Source: Canna indica (lineage: Eukaryota > Streptophyta > Magnoliopsida > Zingiberales > Cannaceae). Taken from it: a DNA stretch of 64,000 nt. Below are positions 58,790 through 64,000 of this stretch, one piece after another (the stretch's first letter is position 1; every line of letters starts with the position of its first letter). Location: positions 34,772,001 through 34,836,000 of the forward strand of contig CP136896.1 of the NCBI GenBank assembly GCA_034359265.1, in the 5' to 3' direction. The notes below the pieces were generated by a model that did not search any database, was not told the origin of the DNA, and saw only the letters and a program-made list of their open reading frames with translations. Both the position numbers and the translations under genes were made by a program.

Positions 58790-61050
58790 ATAACTCAATT
58801 AACAACTTCTCCCATCATAGTTAATGTTCTGGAGTCGCTCGGGACTCAGATTACAGGGCGTTTCGAGCCGATACCCCGAAGTTCAATCAGTTGGCTTCGT
58901 TCAAGATTCTATTCGAAAAATCGTGCAATTCTGTGCATTAGTCTGTCAAAAATAACTCGATTAACAACTTCTCCCATCGCAGTGAATGTTCTGGAGTCGC
59001 TCGGGACTCTGATTACAGGGCGTTTCGAGCCGATACCCCGAAGTTCAATCAGTCTGCTTCGTTCAAGATTCGATTCGAAAAATAGTGCAATTCTGTGCAT
59101 TAGTCTGTCAAGAATAACTCGATTAACAACTTCTCCCATCGCAGTGAATGTTCTGGAGTCGCTCGGTACTCAGATTACTGGGCGTTTCGAGCCGATACCC
59201 CGAAGTTCAATCAGTCGGCCTCGTTCAAAATCAATTTGAAAAATCGTGCAATTCTTTGCATTAGTCTGTCAAAAATAACTCGATTAACAACTTCTCCCAT
59301 CACAGTGAATGTTCTGGAGTCGCTCGGGACTCAGATTACAGGGCGTTTCGAGCCGATACCCCGAAGTTCAATCAGTCTGCTTCGTTCAAGATTCTATTCG
59401 AAAAATAGAGCAATTCTGTGCATTAGTCTGTCGAGAATAACTCGATTAACAACTTCTCCCATCACAGTGAATGTTCTGGAGTCGCTCGGTACTCAGATTA
59501 CTGGGTGTTTCGAGCCGATACCCCGAAGTTCAATCAGTCGGCCTCGTTCAAAATCAATTCGAAAAATCGTGCAATTCTTTGCATTAGTCTGTCAAAAATA
59601 ACTCGATTAACAACTTCTCCCATCACAGTGAATGTTCTGGAGTCGCTCGGGACTCAGATTATAGGGCGTTTCGAGCGGATACCCCGAAGTTTAATCAGTC
59701 GGCATCGTTCAAGATCTATTCGAAAAATCATGCAATTCTTTGCATTAGTCTGTCAAAAATAACTCGATTAACAACTTCTCCCATCATAGTGAATGTTCTG
59801 GAGTCGCTCGGGACTCAGATTACAGGGCGTTTCGAGCCGATACCCCGAAGTTCAATCAGTTGGCTTTGTTCAAGATTCTATTCGAAAAATCGTGCAATTC
59901 TGTGCATTAGTCTGTCAAAAATTACTCGATTAACAACTTCTCCCATCGCAGTGAATGTTCTGGAGTCGCTCGGGACTCAGATTACAGGGCGTTTCGAGCG
60001 GATACCCCGAAGTTTAATCAGTCGGCATCGTTCAAGATCTATTCGAAAAATCATGCAATTCTTTGCATTAGTCTGTCAAAAATAACTCAATTAACAACTT
60101 CTCCCATCATAGTTAATGTTCTGGAGTCGCTCGGGACTCAGATTACAGGGCGTTTCGAGCCGATACCCCGAAGTTCAATCAGTTGGCTTCGTTCAAGATT
60201 CTATTCGAAAAATCGTGCAATTCTGTGCATTAGTCTGTCAAAAATAACTCGATTAACAACTTCTCCCATCGCAGTGAATGTTCTGGAGTCGCTCGGGACT
60301 CTGATTACAGGGCGTTTCGAGCCGATACCCCGAAGTTCAATCAGTCTGCTTCGTTCAAGATTCGATTCGAAAAATAGTGCAATTCTGTGCATTAGTCTGT
60401 CAAGAATAACTCGATTAACAACTTCTCCCATCGCAGTGAATGTTCTGGAGTCGCTCGGTACTCAGATTACTGGGCTTTTCGAGCCAATACCCCGAAGTTC
60501 AATCAGTCGGCCTCGTTCAAAATCAATTTGAAAAATCGTGCAATTCTTTGCATTAGTCTGTCAAAAATAACTCGATTAACAACTTCTCCCATCACAGTGA
60601 ATGTTCTGGAGTCGCTCGGGACTCAGATTACAGGGCGTTTCGAGCCGATACCCCGAAGTTCAATCAGTCTGCTTCGTTCAAGATTCTATTCGAAAAATAG
60701 AGCAATTCTGTGCATTAGTCTGTCGAGAATAACTCGATTAACAACTTCTCCCATCACAGTGAATGTTCTGGAGTCGCTCGGTACTCAGATTACTGGGTGT
60801 TTCGAGCCGATACCCCGAAGTTCAATCAGTCGGCCTCGTTCAAAATCAATTCGAAAAATCGTGCAATTCTTTGCATTAGTCTGTCAAAAATAACTCGATT
60901 AACAACTTCTCCCATCACAGTGAATGTTCTGGAGTCGCTCGGGACTCAGATTATAGGGCGTTTCGAGCGGATACCCCGAAGTTTAATCAGTCGGCATCGT
61001 TCAAGATCTATTCGAAAAATCATGCAATTCTTTGCATTAGTCTGTCAAAA

Positions 61051-61212
61051 ATAACTCGATTAACAACTTCTCCCATCATAGTTAATGTTCTGGAGTCGCT
61101 CGGGACTCAGATTACAGGGCGTTTCGAGCCGATACCCCGAAGTTCAATCAGTTGGCTTTGTTCAAGATTCTATTCGAAAAATCGTGCAATTCTGTGCATT
61201 AGTCTGTCAAAA
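61051..61212 (+). repeat. R1 monomer exemplar (162 bp)
   Basis: Class B. CATCATAGTTAATG, GGGACTCAG, ACAGGGCG (or ACAGGACATTT in many copies), GAGCCG, TTGGCTTTG, ATCGTGCAATTCTG, tail TGTCAAAA. Confidence 0.88.
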
Positions 61213-61213
61213 A
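61177..61213. other. Exemplar pair of A5 tracts, 32 bp apart
   Basis: Two A5 runs start at 61177 and 61209, about three helical turns apart, and the pair recurs in most monomers (GAAAAAT and CAAAAAT). Phased A-tracts can bend DNA; that any bend matters here is inference. Confidence 0.6.
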
Positions 61214-61373
61214 TTACTCGATTAACAACTTCTCCCATCGCAGTGAATGTTCTGGAGTCGCTCGGGACTCAGATTACAGGGCGTTTCGAGCGGATACCCC
61301 GAAGTTTAATCAGTCGGCATCGTTCAAGATCTATTCGAAAAATCATGCAATTCTTTGCATTTGTCTGTCAAAA
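61213..61373 (+). repeat. R2 monomer exemplar (161 bp)
   Basis: Class A. Begins ATTACTCG in the 58.8-64 kb block and ATAACTCG elsewhere; CATCGCAG, GGGACTCAG, GAGCGGATAC, AAGTTTAATC, TCGGCATCG, AGATCTATTCG, ATGCAATTCTTTGCAT. Confidence 0.88.
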
Positions 61374-61535
61374 ATAACTCAATTAACAACTTCTCCCATC
61401 ATAGTTAATGTTCTGGAGTCGCTCGGGACTCAGATTACAGGGCGTTTCGAGCCGATACCCCGAAGTTCAATCAGTTGGCTTCGTTCAAGATTCTATTCGA
61501 AAAATCGTGCAATTCTGTGCATTAGTCTGTCAAAA
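61374..61535 (+). repeat. R3 monomer exemplar (162 bp)
   Basis: Class B. Begins ATAACTCAATT (R3) or ATAAGTCAATT (R3*); CATCATAGTTAATG, GAGCCG, TTGGCTTCG, ATCGTGCAATTCTG. Confidence 0.88.
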
Positions 61536-61697
61536 ATAACTCGATTAACAACTTCTCCCATCGCAGTGAATGTTCTGGAGTCGCTCGGGACTCTGATTAC
61601 AGGGCGTTTCGAGCCGATACCCCGAAGTTCAATCAGTCTGCTTCGTTCAAGATTCGATTCGAAAAATAGTGCAATTCTGTGCATTAGTCTGTCAAGA
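61536..61697 (+). repeat. R4 monomer exemplar (162 bp)
   Basis: Class B. CATCGCAG, GGGACTCTG, TCTGCTTCG, GATTCGATTCG, ATAGTGC, tail TGTCAAGA. The sub-variant R4* has TAACATCTTC and CATTTGTCTG. Shared with the left domain (8247, 10991, 13898). Confidence 0.88.
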
Positions 61698-61858
61698 ATA
61701 ACTCGATTAACAACTTCTCCCATCGCAGTGAATGTTCTGGAGTCGCTCGGTACTCAGATTACTGGGCGTTTCGAGCCGATACCCCGAAGTTCAATCAGTC
61801 GGCCTCGTTCAAAATCAATTTGAAAAATCGTGCAATTCTTTGCATTAGTCTGTCAAAA
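61698..61858 (+). repeat. R5 monomer exemplar (161 bp)
   Basis: Class A. CATCGCAG, GGTACTCAG, GAGCCG, TCGGCCTCG (or TCGGTCTCG), AATCAATTTG, ATCGTGCAATTCTTT. Same type as d of the left domain. Confidence 0.88.
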
Positions 61859-62020
61859 ATAACTCGATTAACAACTTCTCCCATCACAGTGAATGTTCTG
61901 GAGTCGCTCGGGACTCAGATTACAGGGCGTTTCGAGCCGATACCCCGAAGTTCAATCAGTCTGCTTCGTTCAAGATTCTATTCGAAAAATAGAGCAATTC
62001 TGTGCATTAGTCTGTCGAGA
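61859..62020 (+). repeat. R6 monomer exemplar (162 bp)
   Basis: Class B. CATCACAG, GGGACTCAG, TCTGCTTCG, GATTCTATTCG, ATAGAGCAATTCTG, tail TCGAGA or TGGAGA. Confidence 0.88.
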
Positions 62021-62181
62021 ATAACTCGATTAACAACTTCTCCCATCACAGTGAATGTTCTGGAGTCGCTCGGTACTCAGATTACTGGGTGTTTCGAGCC
62101 GATACCCCGAAGTTCAATCAGTCGGCCTCGTTCAAAATCAATTCGAAAAATCGTGCAATTCTTTGCATTAGTCTGTCAAAA
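62021..62181 (+). repeat. R7 monomer exemplar (161 bp)
   Basis: Class A. CATCACAG, GGTACTCAG, GGGTGTTTCGAG, TCGGCCTCG, AATCAATTCG, ATCGTGCAATTCTTT. Confidence 0.88.
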
Positions 62182-62342
62182 ATAACTCGATTAACAACTT
62201 CTCCCATCACAGTGAATGTTCTGGAGTCGCTCGGGACTCAGATTATAGGGCGTTTCGAGCGGATACCCCGAAGTTTAATCAGTCGGCATCGTTCAAGATC
62301 TATTCGAAAAATCATGCAATTCTTTGCATTAGTCTGTCAAAA
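62182..62342 (+). repeat. R8 monomer exemplar (161 bp)
   Basis: Class A. Like R2 (GAGCGG, AAGTTTAATC, TCGGCATCG) but with CATCACAG at the front; this copy has ATTATAGGG. Some copies read TTTAATTAGTCGG. Confidence 0.88.
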
Positions 62343-63957
62343 ATAACTCGATTAACAACTTCTCCCATCATAGTGAATGTTCTGGAGTCGCTCGGGACTC
62401 AGATTACAGGGCGTTTCGAGCCGATACCCCGAAGTTCAATCAGTTGGCTTTGTTCAAGATTCTATTCGAAAAATCGTGCAATTCTGTGCATTAGTCTGTC
62501 AAAAATTACTCGATTAACAACTTCTCCCATCGCAGTGAATGTTCTGGAGTCGCTCGGGACTCAGATTACAGGGCGTTTCGAGCGGATACCCCGAAGTTTA
62601 ATCAGTCGGCATCGTTCAAGATCTATTCGAAAAATCATGCAATTCTTTGCATTAGTCTGTCAATAATAACTCAATTAACAACTTCTCCCATCATAGTTAA
62701 TGTTCTGGAGTCGCTCGGGACTCAGATTACAGGGCGTTTCGAGCCGATACCCCGAAGTTCAATCAGTTGGCTTCGTTCAAGATTCTATTCGAAAAATCGT
62801 GCAATTCTGTGCATTAGTCTGTCAAAAATAACTCGATTAACAACTTCTCCCATCGCAGTGAATGTTCTGGAGTCGCTCGGGACTCTGATTACAGGGCGTT
62901 TCGAGCCGATACCCCGAAGTTCAATCAGTCTGCTTCGTTCAAGATTCGATTCGAAAAATAGTGCAATTCTGTGCATTAGTCTGTCAAGAATAACTCGATT
63001 AACAACTTCTCCCATCGCAGTGAATGTTCTGGAGTCGCTCGGTACTCAGATTACTGGGCTTTTCGAGCCAATACCCCGAAGTTCAATCAGTCGGCCTCGT
63101 TCAAAATCAATTTGAAAAATCGTGCAATTCTTTGCATTAGTCTGTCAAAAATAACTCGATTAACAACTTCTCCCATCACAGTGAATGTTCTGGAGTCGCT
63201 CGGGACTCAGATTACAGGGCGTTTCGAGCCGATACCCCGAAGTTCAATCAGTCTGCTTCGTTCAAGATTCTATTCGAAAAATAGAGCAATTCTGTGCATT
63301 AGTCTGTCGAGAATAACTCGATTAACAACTTCTCCCATCACAGTGAATGTTCTGGAGTCGCTCGGTACTCAGATTACTGGGTGTTTCGAGCCGATACCCC
63401 GAAGTTCAATCAGTCGGCCTCGTTCAAAATCAATTCGAAAAATCGTGCAATTCTTTGCATTAGTCTGTCAAAAATAACTCGATTAACAACTTCTCCCATC
63501 ACAGTGAATGTTCTGGAGTCGCTCGGGACTCAGATTATAGGGCGTTTCGAGCGGATACCCCGAAGTTTAATCAGTCGGCATCGTTCAAGATCTATTCGAA
63601 AAATCATGCAATTCTTTGCATTAGTCTGTCAAAAATAACTCGATTAACAACTTCTCCCATCATAGTTAATGTTCTGGAGTCGCTCGGGACTCAGATTACA
63701 GGGCGTTTCGAGCCGATACCCCGAAGTTCAATCAGTTGGCTTTGTTCAAGATTCTATTCGAAAAATCGTGCAATTCTGTGCATTAGTCTGTCAAAAATTA
63801 CTCGATTAACAACTTCTCCCATCGCAGTGAATGTTCTGGAGTCGCTCGGGACTCAGATTACAGGGCGTTTCGAGCGGATACCCCGAAGTTTAATCAGTCG
63901 GCATCGTTCAAGATCTATTCGAAAAATCATGCAATTCTTTGCATTTGTCTGTCAAAA

Positions 63958-64000
63958 ATAACTCAATTAACAACTTCTCCCATCATAGTTAATGTTCTGG
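63958..64000 (+). repeat. Truncated R3 head at right edge
   Basis: ATAACTCAATT with CATCATAGTTAATG is the front of an R3 unit, so the array and the octamer register continue to the right. Confidence 0.88.

Larger units (their letters stand above)
1..64000 (+). repeat. Tandem satellite array, 161/162-bp monomer, with higher-order structure
   Basis: Every stretch of the window is a copy of the same 161-162-bp unit in the same orientation. Using ATAACTCG as phase 1, starts fall at 11, 172, 333, 495, 656, 818 and so on to 63958; the 63947 bp between first and last start fit 396 monomers. Neighbouring monomers differ at a limited set of recurring sites, and the same variants return at fixed spacings (807, 1131, 1292, 1614, 3230, 5004 bp), which defines higher-order repeats. 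Only four monomers have a length outside their class. One R1 copy counted by hand has 36 C and 32 G in 162 bp and 9 CpG. A centromeric or pericentromeric location is inferred from this architecture, not shown. The family is not one I recognise. Confidence 0.98.
14221..64000 (+). repeat. Right HOR domain (R1-R8 octamer and derivatives)
   Basis: From 14221 the types R6 (ATAGAGC), R7 (GGGTGTTTCGAG) and R8/R2 (GAGCGG, AAGTTTAATC) appear and persist to the window end. The basic order is R1 R2 R3 R4 R5 R6 R7 R8 with 1292-bp period, interrupted by a-b-k(-k2) modules. Confidence 0.87.
58790..64000 (+). repeat. Regular octamer HOR, four copies, alternating to a 2584-bp unit
   Basis: R3 starts at 58790, 60082, 61374, 62666 and 63958, all 1292 bp apart. 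Alternate copies share private marks: CATAGTGAATG in R1 at 59759 and 62343 (TTAATG at 61051 and 63635); GGGCTTTTCGAGCCAATAC in R5 at 60406 and 62990 but not 61698; CATTTGTCTG in R2 at 61213 and 63797 only. So the most recent unit here is a 16-mer of 2584 bp. Confidence 0.9.

Noticed and set aside
61651..61661. RNA polymerase III B box in R4 (GATTCGATTCG)
   Set aside because: It resembles GGTTCGANTCC with two mismatches, but no A box lies at a suitable distance upstream and no tRNA or SINE structure is visible.
1..64000. CRISPR array
   Set aside because: There are no short identical repeats alternating with unique spacers; the whole unit is repeated, spacers included.
1..64000. Telomeric, rDNA, tRNA or transposon terminal sequences
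   Set aside because: No telomere-type short repeats, rRNA-like blocks, cloverleaf, target-site duplications or terminal inverted repeats were seen.

Overview
The whole 64 kb window is one uninterrupted tandem satellite DNA array. I see no gene, RNA gene, transposon, CRISPR array, inversion or unique spacer in it. The unit is a monomer of 161 or 162 bp. I number it from the recurring word ATAACTCG, giving about 396 complete head-to-tail copies from 11 to 63957, plus a 10-bp tail at the left edge and a 43-bp head at the right edge. One R1 unit counted by hand is about 42% G+C. The many open frames of 61-206 codons are by-products: 162 bp is divisible by 3 and the unit has few stops.

Monomers fall into two length classes. 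The 161-bp class (A) usually has CTTTGCA near position 143. The 162-bp class (B) has one extra base near position 118 and usually CTGTGCA. Within the classes I distinguish about 25 types by shared single-base changes, and these types recur in fixed order, so this is a higher-order-repeat (HOR) satellite. Right-hand types are called R1-R8, left-hand and shared types a-l; an asterisk marks a sub-variant.

Layout. 1-14220 is the left domain: a 10-mer HOR (a b c d c a b c d* e, 1614 bp), irregular 7-mer and 8-mer blocks with types f-j, and a second copy of the 10-mer region 7752 bp downstream. 14221-64000 is the right domain, built on the octamer R1-R8 (1292 bp) with inserted a-b-k modules. Its sub-blocks are a 6-mer duplication (20519-22456), a 20-mer HOR of 3230 bp (24234-30693), a 1293-bp octamer duplication marked by a 1-bp insertion (31179-33764), a 31-mer of about 5004 bp in two tandem copies (34896-44904), a scrambled zone with a 9-mer duplication (44905-53460), and regular octamers from 53461, most regular from 58790 to the end, where two slightly different octamers alternate to give a 2584-bp unit.

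The organism is a eukaryote. Nucleosome-scale monomers, HOR order, strict orientation and absence of transposons are what is expected of a centromeric or pericentromeric core array, but position on the chromosome is inference. I do not recognise the satellite family and cannot name the taxon. No complete CENP-B box was found. The biology visible here is array evolution: nested duplications, chimeric monomers left by unequal exchange, and a strong share of CpG transitions among the type-defining changes. All parsing was by eye from the sequence, so single-monomer calls may contain occasional errors.
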